Shown: one piece after another, positions 51,152 through 59,340 of the stretch
Layout of the letters: each line of letters starts with the position of its first letter
Position numbering within the stretch: the first letter of the stretch is position 1
From: Catellatospora sichuanensis
GTDB lineage: Bacteria; Actinomycetota; Actinomycetes; Mycobacteriales; Micromonosporaceae
NCBI RefSeq assembly: GCF_007483665.1
Contig: NZ_ML660187.1
Coordinates: 186,001-250,000 of the forward strand
Direction of reading: 5' to 3'
Length of the DNA stretch: 64,000 nucleotides
The notes under the pieces: model-generated
What the model was told of the DNA's origin: nothing
Database searches by the model: none
The model's input: the letters and a program-made list of their open reading frames with translations, nothing else
Made by a program: the position numbers and the translations under genes

Positions 51152-51490
51152 TTACCTGCGCAGGTAGATGAGGCCCAGGACGGAGCGGGTGGCGTCGAAC
51201 CAGCGGTCGAACCACTCCTCGGTGGGCGGTGCGTTGCGGGGCGGGAGCTCCAGGAGCAGGCCGCGCAGCAGCGGGTGGTCGACGAGGGTGGACTCGGCGG
51301 GCATGTCCAGCCAGCTCGACGGAGCGAACGACTGCTCGCCGAACCTGTCCAGGCCGAGCGCCTGCAGCGGCCCGGGGCCCGGCTCCAGCAGGGTGTCTCC
51401 CGGCAACTGGACCCGTTCGGAGTCGCGCAGGTTGCGCTCGCGCGGAGCGGGGCTGGCGTTCTGGCTGGGCACGTGTTCAGGCATCGTCAT
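51152..51490 (-). CDS. Hypothetical protein (112 aa)
   Basis: No recognised family. The N-terminal half is polar and Pro-rich, probably disordered; the C-terminal half looks folded and amphipathic (WLDMPAESTLVDHPLLRGLL, EEWFDRWFDATRSVLGLIYL). No signal peptide or membrane helix. Either of two in-frame ATG codons at the beginning could start it. Convergent with the WecG-type gene across hairpin copy C and divergent from the next gene. Confidence 0.6.
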   Translation of the reverse strand: MTMPEHVPSQNASPAPRERNLRDSERVQLPGDTLLEPGPGPLQALGLDRFGEQSFAPSSWLDMPAESTLVDHPLLRGLLLELPPRNAPPTEEWFDRWFDATRSVLGLIYLRR

Positions 51491-51656
51491 CTTCGTCCTA
51501 CCCGGTCGGCGAGTTTCGCGGTGTGGTGGGGCGCCGTCTGATACAACGACCGCAACGGAATGCAGGCGACGGTCTACCCGCGATCGTCACTGCACGTGTT
51601 GCTTGCGTGACTATGCGCAAGCAAACCAGTTGTGCATCACGTGCGGGGGAACCACC

Positions 51657-52430
51657 ATGGTCGCTGAACCGGCGTCCACACCATTGCCATCTCAGGTCAC
51701 GCCGGCGCAGCTGATCGGCGAGATCAGCCGGCTCGTCCGGCAGCTGCCCTGTCCGCACTGCGGCCAGGAGGGCGCCGACTCCGCGCGCGCCCACTACCAG
51801 GCGGTGGTCCCGGCGGCCCGGGAACCCTACGACGACGTCGCCCCGCTCGACCCGCTGGACGAGATCGGCGACGACGAGCGCTGGCTGTGGCGCCTGGTCG
51901 AGGAGGCCGAGCGCGTCGCCGCGGCCGCGCCTCCCGGGCCGGATCCGCGCCAGGTCGCGCTCGCCGAGCAGCGCTGCCAGGAGGCGTACGAGGCCGAGCA
52001 GAAGGTCCAGACGCGCATCCACGCGACCATCACCGCGCTCGCCCAGCCGTCGTCATGGCTGCGGCCCCGCCACCGGTCCGCGCTCGCCCGGCACCTGCGC
52101 GAGGACCGGGCCGCCGCCGTGCTGACCGCGATCCAGCGGGGACGCATCGAGGAGATCCGGGGCCGGCTGCGTGCCGTCGCCAACCGGCGGGCCGACTACC
52201 TCACGGCGCATCGCGCCACGCTGGAGGCCGGGCGCAACGCGCGGGTGGAACTGACCCGGGTGCTCGACGACCTGATCGACCGGTACGCCCGGATGGCGCA
52301 GCCGCCCGCCTGGTTCAAGTTCGGGCTGGACTACCCGCCGGAACCCGGCACGCGCCGGGAGTGGCTGCAGCACGCCCGGGAGACGATGATCGAGCGGCGC
52401 CGCGCCAACCTGCACCGCGTCCTGCTGTAG
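51657..52430 (+). CDS. Hypothetical helical protein (257 aa)
   Basis: No recognised family. Mostly alpha-helical and Ala/Arg/Glu-rich, with a CPHCGQEGAD two-Cys motif near residue 32 and a long helical region (about 85-200, including LAEQRCQEAYEAEQKVQTRI). No export signal. ATG chosen because GGGGGA lies 6-7 bases before it. The frame remains open upstream and there reads a Cys-rich segment (CTCCLRDYAQANQLCITCGG), but no ATG or GTG codon serves it. Followed by a terminator. Confidence 0.65.
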   Translation: MVAEPASTPLPSQVTPAQLIGEISRLVRQLPCPHCGQEGADSARAHYQAVVPAAREPYDDVAPLDPLDEIGDDERWLWRLVEEAERVAAAAPPGPDPRQVALAEQRCQEAYEAEQKVQTRIHATITALAQPSSWLRPRHRSALARHLREDRAAAVLTAIQRGRIEEIRGRLRAVANRRADYLTAHRATLEAGRNARVELTRVLDDLIDRYARMAQPPAWFKFGLDYPPEPGTRREWLQHARETMIERRRANLHRVLL

Positions 52431-52449
52431 TCGGCCGGGTACGACGAAA

Positions 52450-52489
52450 GACCCCCTTCTGCGCCCTTGAGGGTGGCGCGAAGGGGGTC
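52450..52489. terminator. Terminator between convergent genes
   Basis: GACCCCCTTC-T-GCGCC pairs with GGCGC-GAAGGGGGTC; one bulged T. It lies 20 bases after the helical-protein stop. Confidence 0.8.
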
Positions 52490-52534
52490 CCCCGCAAGCG
52501 TGATCCAGAGCTGTAACCCGGGCGCGGGTTCGTC

Positions 52535-52759
52535 CTAGAGATCGAACTCCCCGTCCTTGGCACCCTCCACAAAGGCGTCCCACTCGTCCGGCGTGAAGAT
52601 CAATGCCGGTCCGGCGGGATTCTTGGAGTCGCGAAGCGCGATCGCACCACCAACAAACGCGACTTCAACGCAGTTGTCGCAGTTCGGCCCACTCCGCGTG
52701 CTCTTGTACCAACGTGCTTCACTCAGATCGACTCGAAACCCCTTGGTCTCGACTTCCAT
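52535..52759 (-). CDS. DUF397 protein
   Basis: A 74-residue small protein with the family hallmarks WYKSTRSGPNCDNCVEVA, VALRDSKNPAGPALIFTP-type core (here AIALRDSKNPAGPALIFTPD) and EWDAFVEGAKDGEF. DUF397 proteins are encoded beside XRE/DUF5753 regulators by the dozen in streptomycetes and relatives and act as their partners (WhiJ/BldB-type modules). Overlaps the regulator gene by 37 bases. Confidence 0.93.
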   Translation of the reverse strand: MEVETKGFRVDLSEARWYKSTRSGPNCDNCVEVAFVGGAIALRDSKNPAGPALIFTPDEWDAFVEGAKDGEFDL

Positions 52760-53607
52760 AGTGGCTCCTCCGCCAGTTGTGCGATCAGCTCGGCGGACTC
52801 CTCGGGGCTCAACGCAGCCCTCCGGATGTTCTCGAAGATCTTGGTGTACTTCCCCAGCTCATCGTTTTTTTCCAGGAAAAGTCCCCCGGTCGCATTCTCC
52901 GCGTAAACGACATCTGAGTCACCTGGTTCGGGAAACTCCAGGATGGCGAAAGTACCGTCCATACCGGCGTGTGGACCTGCCTCGAACGGCAACACTTGCA
53001 AGGTCACGTTAGGCCACGAGGCTGCTTCGGCCAGTAGCCGAAGCTGGTCTCGCATGACCTTGTCGCCGCCCACGGGCCGGCTCACCACCGACTCATCGAG
53101 CACCACCTGAAACCTGATCGCATCGTCTTGTCGCGTGAGCAACGATTGGCGGCCCATCCGGACACGGACACGATTCATGATCGCTTCTTCGTCCCAGTCC
53201 GGCCAGGCGCCGCGAATCATCGCCTCGGCATACTCGGCTGATTGCAGCAGGCCGGGGACAACCTGCTGTTCGTACGCGCGGATGGAGCTGGCCGCAGCCT
53301 CCAGCCCGACATAAGCGCCCACGAGCACGCTGCTGTAGGGATGCCACCAGCCCTTCTGCCGGGCCTCCTTGGCGATCTCCACCAGCACGTCGACCTCACC
53401 GGCCGGCGTGTTGTAGATCGTCAACATCTCTCGGACGTCGCGACTGGTCACCGAGCTGTGCCCGGTCTCGATCCGCGAGATCTTGGACTGTGAGCACTCC
53501 ATCCTCTCGGCCACGAACTCCAGCGTGATGCCGGCATGTTCGCGCCGCTTGCGCAGTTCGGCACCGAGTCTTCGTCGGCGCACTGTCGGGCTCTGTCGGG
53601 TTGTCAC
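52723..53607 (-). CDS. XRE-family regulator with DUF5753 domain
   Basis: A 294-residue regulator. The helix-turn-helix (about 10-70) includes RLGAELRKRREHAGITLEFV and ERMECSQSKISRIETGHSS. The C-terminal DUF5753 domain (100-285) includes YEQQVVPGLLQSAEYAEAMI and WPNVTLQVLPFEAGPHAGMD. The GTG is fixed by GGAGG 6 bases upstream; the frame is open further but lacks a site. With the overlapping DUF397 gene it forms a typical developmental or antibiotic-linked module. It probably binds its own upstream region. Confidence 0.93.
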   Translation of the reverse strand: MTTRQSPTVRRRRLGAELRKRREHAGITLEFVAERMECSQSKISRIETGHSSVTSRDVREMLTIYNTPAGEVDVLVEIAKEARQKGWWHPYSSVLVGAYVGLEAAASSIRAYEQQVVPGLLQSAEYAEAMIRGAWPDWDEEAIMNRVRVRMGRQSLLTRQDDAIRFQVVLDESVVSRPVGGDKVMRDQLRLLAEAASWPNVTLQVLPFEAGPHAGMDGTFAILEFPEPGDSDVVYAENATGGLFLEKNDELGKYTKIFENIRRAALSPEESAELIAQLAEEPLWKSRPRGFESI

Positions 53608-53991
53608 GGCGCACCTCCGCGACGCACGTCGGCGGAGGCACGAAAGTCGATGCCCCCGCCCGATGGAACTTGCATATGTCGTGTTGCGAGTCTGCTCCGA
53701 CGATCGGCGAATCTTCAACCGGCCGAACGCACAGAGGGTGCGACACGACATCACCGGGGAGACCGACACCAGCTTGTCACATACCGGACGAAGGACACCA
53801 GTGCGCATACGCACTTTGCAACTTGCATTAAGCAAAGTCTTCCGGCACAGTGTCTGTTATGGCCCCCGCTGTGCTGATCTTCCGTTTTCATGATCACGCA
53901 CGGTGGGCGGAGCTTCACCTCTAGCGTTCAACGAGCGACTCCCGATTACGTGTTGTCCATTCGCACCGGTACGAGAGAGCAAGGAGAAAAG
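53608..53991. other. Divergent regulatory region of the XRE/DUF397 module
   Basis: 384 bases without a supported gene. Contains AGTGCG-CATA-CGCACT (53800-53815), overlapping ACTTTGC-N12-GCAAAGT (53813-53838), and two copies of AACTTGCAT near 53668 and 53820. These are candidates for the XRE binding site. The plus-strand gene follows with AAGGAG before its GTG. Confidence 0.5.
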
Positions 53992-54309
53992 GTGACTCCC
54001 CAAGCCGGCGACATCCTCCACGTCACTCGCGAAGCCAGCGTCCAGTTCCTGCGCCCGATGATGTTCCGGGTGATCCGCGTGCACGACTGGCCGACCTACG
54101 AGGGCTGGGTGTGGCTCGACGGCTACCAGCTCAACGCCGCCGGTGACGCCGTGGAGCGCCGCTCGATCTTCGTACAGCGTGCCGGCCTGCGCATAGTGCC
54201 CGACAACAGCGCCTCGGCCCGCGCCCGCACGGTGCCCAGCCGCGTCGGCCAGCGCCCCGCACTGAGCCGCACCCCGCACCTGCGCCCCGCGACCGCGGGC
54301 GCTCGCTGA
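53992..54309 (+). CDS. Small conserved-looking protein (105 aa)
   Basis: I do not recognise a named family. A compact beta-rich domain spans residues 1-70 (VTPQAGDILHVTREASVQFL, MMFRVIRVHDWPTYEGWVWL) and a basic Arg/Pro/Ala-rich tail follows. GTG start with AAGGAG 6-7 bases before it, favoured over an upstream in-frame ATG that lacks a site. Divergent from the XRE module, which may regulate it. Confidence 0.65.
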   Translation: MTPQAGDILHVTREASVQFLRPMMFRVIRVHDWPTYEGWVWLDGYQLNAAGDAVERRSIFVQRAGLRIVPDNSASARARTVPSRVGQRPALSRTPHLRPATAGAR

Positions 54310-54481
54310 GGATTTCTCGCGATCGGCCTCCGGCCTGCCCATACCGGATCTACGCTCGAATAACCCTAGTTGAACGACGGTGGCGACTCGCCCGGCCGAC
54401 TGCAGTCCGCAGGCTGCCGCGACGAGTTCCTACCGTCTGCCCTCGCGTGGCACGGCACCCGCTCACCCGGGGGACGGCGCC

Positions 54482-54805
54482 ATGGACATCCGAACGATCG
54501 CTTCTGGACGCGAGCCCAGGGCGACCATTCCACATCGGCCCCACCGGCTCGCCGCACTGTGCGGTGCGGCGCTGGCAGCGGCGTTCTTCACGCCGGTGCC
54601 GGCCACCGCCGGGGCGACCGAGGTGCGGGCCGCAACGGTTGCGGACGCATCCATCGCGCGGCAGGCACCGTTGCCCGCCGCAGTCAGTGCCCACTCCGTG
54701 CCACCCGAGCTGATGGCACGTTCGCTCATCTCCACCGGCATGATCGGCATCGGTCTCGCGCTGGGCGGGATCGTCATCGTCACCCACCGGCGCCGCCAGT
54801 GGTGA
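54482..54805 (+). CDS. Small secreted protein with C-terminal membrane anchor
   Basis: A 107-residue protein with a signal peptide (RLAALCGAALAAAFFTPVPA, about residues 22-43), a short polar region and a C-terminal hydrophobic helix (STGMIGIGLALGGIVIVTHR) ending in RRRQW. The topology imitates a sortase substrate, but no LAXTG or LPXTG motif is visible before the helix. ATG preceded by GGGGGA. Function unknown; followed by a terminator. Confidence 0.65.
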   Translation: MDIRTIASGREPRATIPHRPHRLAALCGAALAAAFFTPVPATAGATEVRAATVADASIARQAPLPAAVSAHSVPPELMARSLISTGMIGIGLALGGIVIVTHRRRQW

Positions 54806-54824
54806 CGTGCCGCCTGCCGGACAG

Positions 54825-54862
54825 GAACGCGCCCATGCCGCGACTGCGACCTGGGCGCGTTC
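54825..54862. terminator. Bidirectional terminator
   Basis: GAACGCGCCCA / TGGGCGCGTTC, a perfect 11-bp stem, between convergent genes. Confidence 0.75.
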
Positions 54863-54880
54863 TCGTGCCTGCGGCGGACG

Positions 54881-55828
54881 TCAATCGCCGTCCGGGCTGG
54901 GGCTCTCCTCCGGGCTGGGGCTCGGCTCGGGGGACGGGCTGGGTGGTGCCGAGGCCACCACGATGGTCACCGTCTCCCCGACCTCCAGCACCGAGCCGCC
55001 CTCCGGTTGCACCTCCACCACGGTGCCCGGAGCGGCGTCACCGGTGACGCGCAGGGTGATCCGCGGGTTCAGACCCAGCGCATTCAGCGCGGCGATGGCC
55101 TCCTGCTCCGACAGGCCCACCAGGTTCGACGGCACCCGCACCGTCGACGGCACCGGTGACGGCGACACGGATGCCGACGGGCTCGGCGCGGCACTGCTGG
55201 GCGCGGCCGTGGTCCGCGCCGGGGTCGGCGAGGCACTCGGCGACGGTGTCGGCCCGCTGCCCCGCAGCGCGAGCCAGGCAGCCACCCCGAACAGCGCGAG
55301 CAGCAGCAGTGCGATCCCGATGATGACGAGCGGGGCCCGCCAGGTGCGTTGTCCCTCGCCGTACTCGATGCCGCGTGGCGGGGTGGCGTCGCGCATCGGC
55401 GCGGGCTCCCGGGCGGGCACCCCCGCGCGACCGGTCCAGACGTCCTGGGCCGGCATCACCGAGGTGCGCTCGTCCGGCGGGGTGGGGCGACCACCGGCAG
55501 GAGGCAGCACCGAGGTCGGCTCGCCGCCCGGTGGCACGGCCCTGGGCCCGCCCGCCGGCAGCACGGTCGTCGCGTCGTCGCCGGTGTGCCCGCCCGTCGG
55601 CAGCACGGTCGTGGCCTCGTCGCCGGCGCGTCCGCCCGCGGGCAGGACGGTCGTGGCCTCGTCGCCGGCGGACCCGCCCGCGGGCAGGACGGTCGTCGGT
55701 TCGTCGCCGGGGCTGGGTTGCTCGTCCCGCCGGTGAGCAGGCATGGGGGCGGTCTCGTCGGGGGACGACCCGGGGCCGCTCCCGCCCGCCGCCGGATCGC
55801 TGTCGTCGTGCCGCTGCTCATCGGACAT
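54881..55828 (-). CDS. Single-PASTA membrane protein with TTVLP-repeat tail
   Basis: A 315-residue protein. The 170-residue cytoplasmic tail contains six T-x-x-L/M-P motifs (four TTVLP, plus TSVLP and TSVMP), mostly preceded by acidic residues. Next come one transmembrane helix (PLVIIGIALLLLALFGVAAW), a Ser/Pro linker, and a single extracellular PASTA domain (about 225-295, VRVPSNLVGLSEQEAIAALN). There is no kinase domain. PASTA domains bind peptidoglycan fragments or lipid II. Lies next to a second kinase-less PASTA gene, 78 bases downstream of it. I infer a phosphorylation-controlled wall sensor or scaffold. Confidence 0.82.
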   Translation of the reverse strand: MSDEQRHDDSDPAAGGSGPGSSPDETAPMPAHRRDEQPSPGDEPTTVLPAGGSAGDEATTVLPAGGRAGDEATTVLPTGGHTGDDATTVLPAGGPRAVPPGGEPTSVLPPAGGRPTPPDERTSVMPAQDVWTGRAGVPAREPAPMRDATPPRGIEYGEGQRTWRAPLVIIGIALLLLALFGVAAWLALRGSGPTPSPSASPTPARTTAAPSSAAPSPSASVSPSPVPSTVRVPSNLVGLSEQEAIAALNALGLNPRITLRVTGDAAPGTVVEVQPEGGSVLEVGETVTIVVASAPPSPSPEPSPSPEESPSPDGD

Positions 55829-55906
55829 GCTGAGGTCCTACCACGTCGCCGGGCCGGTTAAGCATTACCTGGACACGTGGCGCACCGCAGCACGCCACCA
55901 CCGTCG

Positions 55907-56587
55907 TCAGCCCGCCGCCGGGGAAGGAGGCGCGGCGGTCTCGCAGGTGAGCGAGACCTCGGTGTTCCACCTGAGCTTCGTACCGGCCTCGGCGGTGGCC
56001 GCGGTGACCATGCCGACCTTCTCCGCCGGGTACGGCCCGACCCGCAGACCCGCGGCGACCAAGGCCTTCTTCGCCTCCTCGCAGGACGTGCCGACCAGCG
56101 TGGGCACGTCGACGTCGACGATCGGACCCGCCACGTAGAGCTTCACGCTCGTGCCCGGACGTACCGGGAGGTCCGCCGCGGGCTCGGTCTTCACGATGTG
56201 GCCCGCCTCGCCATCCTGGTCGAACTGGACCGTGACGGTCACCTTGAAGTCGGCCATGATTTGGCGGCGGATGGACTGGAAGTCCTTGCCGGCCACGTTG
56301 GGCATGCGCGGGCCGTCCGGCGCGGGCGATGCGGCGCTCGGCTCGACCGTCGGCGTCGGTGAGGGCAGCTCGCTCGGGGACGCGTCAGCCGTCGGCGAGA
56401 TCACAGCGCTCGGGCTGGCGCTCGTCTGGACTTTCGGGTCGCCGTCACCGGCCGCGAACCATCCGATCGCGAGTCCTGCGACGGCCAGCAGCACGGTGGC
56501 CGTCGCCAGCACGGCGACGGTGCCGGGGCTGAACCCGCGTGGTCGCTGCGGCGTCAACGGCGCCGTCTGTGCCCACGGGTCGGTCAT
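55907..56587 (-). CDS. PASTA-domain membrane protein
   Basis: A 226-residue protein with a short cytoplasmic tail (MTDPWAQTAPLTPQRPRG), a transmembrane helix (VAVLATATVLLAVAGLAIGW), a Ser/Pro-rich linker and two extracellular PASTA-like domains (MPNVAGKDFQSIRRQIMADF; VPTLVGTSCEEAKKALVAAG). No enzyme domain. ATG fixed by GAGGAG 7 bases upstream. Probably cotranscribed with the following PASTA gene and divergent from a membrane protein gene. Confidence 0.82.
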   Translation of the reverse strand: MTDPWAQTAPLTPQRPRGFSPGTVAVLATATVLLAVAGLAIGWFAAGDGDPKVQTSASPSAVISPTADASPSELPSPTPTVEPSAASPAPDGPRMPNVAGKDFQSIRRQIMADFKVTVTVQFDQDGEAGHIVKTEPAADLPVRPGTSVKLYVAGPIVDVDVPTLVGTSCEEAKKALVAAGLRVGPYPAEKVGMVTAATAEAGTKLRWNTEVSLTCETAAPPSPAAG

Positions 56588-56684
56588 GATGGTCTCCTCT
56601 TTCGGGTACGCCCGGCGAACGCTACGCCGCAACGAGAGTAAACCGTTCACACGAACCCCCCTCGCATTGCTATACGCTCGCGTC

Positions 56685-57929
56685 ATGTCACTTCAGGGCC
56701 CGGGTACGCGGCTGGGACTGAGCTCGGTCGCGGTCGCGGCGGGCGTTGCCGCCGCTGCGGGAGCAGCACAGTTGGGCGTCGGATACGGCCTGGGCGTCTT
56801 CTCCTGGGTGCCCACCGTGCACGGCGGCGATGAAGCCGCGTGGCTGGCGAGTCTGGCCTGGACGGTGTGGATTTCGGCCCTGTCGGTGGTGCTCGGTGCC
56901 GTAGTGGCCGATCGCGTCGGCCAACCGACTGTCCAGTCGTCGACAGCGGTCCGCGTGCTGCGCCGGGCCGCGCTGTCGATCGCCGCCGCGTTGGGCGGCC
57001 TGGTGGTCGTCGCGCTGACCGCGGTGCCCGCCCGGGTGGCCGAGCGGGCCGACACCTTCGCGCCGCATCTGATCGTCGGCGGATACGCCATCGCCGGGGT
57101 GCTGCTCGGCCTGTTCATCTCCGTGGCCGCCCTGGTCGCCCGCTCGATCGCCGCCAACGTGCTGGCCACCGGCGGCTGGCTGTGGCTGCTCGCGGTCACC
57201 GCGGCGGCCGACGGCATCGCGGCGGGCCGCGACCCCGTCGTGGCACAGCTCGGCGCCTGGCCGGTCACCGCCGCCGGGCCCTGGTTCCGCAGCGTCTACC
57301 TGCCCGGCGCGGCCATCGCCGGTGTCGCCGCCGTGGTCATCGGCTTCCTAGCCGCGCTGCCCGCCGCGCGCCGCCGCGACGGCCAGGCGGGGGTGGCGCT
57401 CTCCGGCGCCGCCGGCCCGGCCCTGGTCGCCGTGGCGTACCTGCTGGCCGCGCCGAAGCTGACCGGCGCGCTGCCGGAGCCGGAGCAGCTCTCGGCGCAC
57501 CTGGTGGCGCCATACGCCGTGGTCACCGGTCTCATCGGCTCGGTGCTGGCACTGGTGCTCTGCAGCCCACGCCGCCCGCGGCGCGTCACCGCATCGACCG
57601 CGCCGGTCCCGCCGCAGTACACCGGCTCCGACGCCGCACCGGCTCCGGCCGTGCCCGCGCAGACCACCCCGGGCAAGTCCGGCTCGGCCAAGGACACCCC
57701 CGCCAAGGACACCCCGGTCAAGGACACTTCCGACAAGACCGCGTCCGACAAGGCCGCCACCGGCAGAACCGCCACCGGCAGGGCCACGGTCGTCAAGGCG
57801 GCCCCGGACACCACCGCCACCGAGAAGGCGGCGGACGCGCCTGACGCGGCCGCGTCAGGCACCACCGCGGGCGGGGTCTCCCCCGTCGCGGACCCGCCGG
57901 GCCCCAGGCAGCCGCGCAAGAAGCGCTGA
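56685..57929 (+). CDS. Polytopic membrane protein with Lys/Thr/Ala-rich tail
   Basis: A 414-residue protein with about seven hydrophobic helices in residues 10-300. A low-complexity cytoplasmic or extracytoplasmic tail (about 320-414) is rich in Lys-Asp-Thr-Pro and Ala units (SAKDTPAKDTPVKDTSDKTA). It resembles no transporter family I can name. No ribosome binding site; TATACG ends 8 bases before the ATG, suggesting a leaderless mRNA. Divergent from the PASTA pair and therefore possibly coregulated. Confidence 0.7.
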   Translation: MSLQGPGTRLGLSSVAVAAGVAAAAGAAQLGVGYGLGVFSWVPTVHGGDEAAWLASLAWTVWISALSVVLGAVVADRVGQPTVQSSTAVRVLRRAALSIAAALGGLVVVALTAVPARVAERADTFAPHLIVGGYAIAGVLLGLFISVAALVARSIAANVLATGGWLWLLAVTAAADGIAAGRDPVVAQLGAWPVTAAGPWFRSVYLPGAAIAGVAAVVIGFLAALPAARRRDGQAGVALSGAAGPALVAVAYLLAAPKLTGALPEPEQLSAHLVAPYAVVTGLIGSVLALVLCSPRRPRRVTASTAPVPPQYTGSDAAPAPAVPAQTTPGKSGSAKDTPAKDTPVKDTSDKTASDKAATGRTATGRATVVKAAPDTTATEKAADAPDAAASGTTAGGVSPVADPPGPRQPRKKR

Positions 57930-57952
57930 CCTGCCCTGATCTCGCGCCGCGA

Positions 57953-57978
57953 GCCGGTCATCCGGCGGCGTGACCGGC
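57953..57978. terminator. Terminator-like hairpin
   Basis: GCCGGTCA / TGACCGGC with a 10-base loop, between convergent genes. Confidence 0.5.
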
Positions 57979-58022
57979 ACCGACGCGACCACCGGCCAGC
58001 ACGGCCGCTCAGGCGGCGCGCG

Positions 58023-59288
58023 TCAGCGCACCACGACCATGCCGACGCTGCCCGCGCCGCGTGAGCGCAGCACCCGGGCAGAGCGTTCGCCGCTGGCCCG
58101 GCAGGCCGCGCGGCGGGCCGCCGGGCACGCCGTCACCAGCAGCACCCTGACCGGGGCATCGTTGAGCTGCATGTACGTCGGCAGCGCGGCGACCGCCGAC
58201 ACCGTGAACCGGCCGGGTGCCGTCTCCAGGAAGGTGAACCGGCCGATCACCCCGTCCCGGGTGACGTCCGAGAAGTTCTGGTTCGAGACGTGGTTGCCCA
58301 TGCCGTAGGCGACCCAGCGCCCCTCGATCCGCTCGAACGGCTGCACCACGTGCGCATGGTGGCCCAGGATCAGGTCCACCGCGCCGTCGCGCAGCAGCCG
58401 CCGGGCGACCGACACCTGCTGCTCGTTGGGGCGCTGCTGATACTCGGTGCCCCAGTGGATCGAGACGATGACGACCTCGGCCCCGGCCCGCCGAGCCCGG
58501 CCCGCCGCCTGCCGGACGTGCTCCGGGTCGAGCGAGTTGACCAGCCACTCCTTGCTCCTGGGCCGGGTCAGCCCGTTGAAGGAGAAGGTGTACGACAGCA
58601 GCGCCACCTTGACCCCGCGCACCGTGACGATCGTCGGCTTGTCCTGCTCGGCGCGGCTGCGGGCCATGCCCGCGTGGGCGATCCCGGCCGCATCCAGCGC
58701 GGCGAGGGTGCGGCGCACGCCCGCCTCGCCGCCGTCCAGGGAGTGGTTGGACGCGGTGGAGCAGGCGTCGTAGCCGGTCTGCTGCAGGGCGGGCACGATC
58801 TGCGGCGGCACCTTGAAGATCGGGTATCCGGTGAACGGGCCCTGCGGGCCGCCCAGCGGAGTCTCCAGGTGGCAGATGGCCAGGTCGGCTGACTCGATCA
58901 CCGGGCGCACGCCCTTGAGCAGCGGCGCGAAGTCGTAGCCGCGGCCGCCCGCGTCCCGCTGCGCCTGCCGCCAGAGTCCGCTGTGCAGCAGCACGTCGCC
59001 GCTGCCGGCCACGGTGAACGTACGCGGCACGAACGACCCGCCCGCAGGAGTCGGCGAACCGGCCCCCGGGCTCGGTGAAGCCGCGGGTGACCGGCTCGGC
59101 ACCGGCTCGGCGCTGCTCGACGCAGGACGGGGCACCGGTACCGTCGCCGTCGGCAGGACCTGCGACGACGGCCGCGGCGCCTGACCGGGCAGCCACGGCG
59201 GCAATGCCACTGCGGCGACTGCGGCCAGCAACACGGCCAGGGTCACCGGCAGCGTCCAGGGCCTGAGGTCACTTCGGTCACCGGTCAC
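58023..59288 (-). CDS. CapA-family membrane-anchored phosphoesterase
   Basis: A 421-residue protein of the CapA/PgsA (poly-gamma-glutamate) family, which has the metallophosphoesterase fold. An N-terminal signal anchor (LPVTLAVLLAAVAAVALPPW) precedes a Pro/Ser linker. The catalytic domain (about 85-370) has FTVAGSGDVLLHSGLW, DLAICHLETPLGG, CSTASNHSLDGGEAG (usual form TxANNHxxDxG), VVIVSIHWGTEY and LILGHHAHVVQP. Substrate unknown; many relatives act on cell-surface polymers. GTG start after GGGGGAAGG. Separated from the GCL gene by 52 bases on the same strand. Confidence 0.9.
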   Translation of the reverse strand: MTGDRSDLRPWTLPVTLAVLLAAVAAVALPPWLPGQAPRPSSQVLPTATVPVPRPASSSAEPVPSRSPAASPSPGAGSPTPAGGSFVPRTFTVAGSGDVLLHSGLWRQAQRDAGGRGYDFAPLLKGVRPVIESADLAICHLETPLGGPQGPFTGYPIFKVPPQIVPALQQTGYDACSTASNHSLDGGEAGVRRTLAALDAAGIAHAGMARSRAEQDKPTIVTVRGVKVALLSYTFSFNGLTRPRSKEWLVNSLDPEHVRQAAGRARRAGAEVVIVSIHWGTEYQQRPNEQQVSVARRLLRDGAVDLILGHHAHVVQPFERIEGRWVAYGMGNHVSNQNFSDVTRDGVIGRFTFLETAPGRFTVSAVAALPTYMQLNDAPVRVLLVTACPAARRAACRASGERSARVLRSRGAGSVGMVVVR

Positions 59289-59340
59289 GGCTGCACCTTC
59301 CCCCGAGGTCGTCGGTCACACCATCCGCTGTCAGGCCGAG

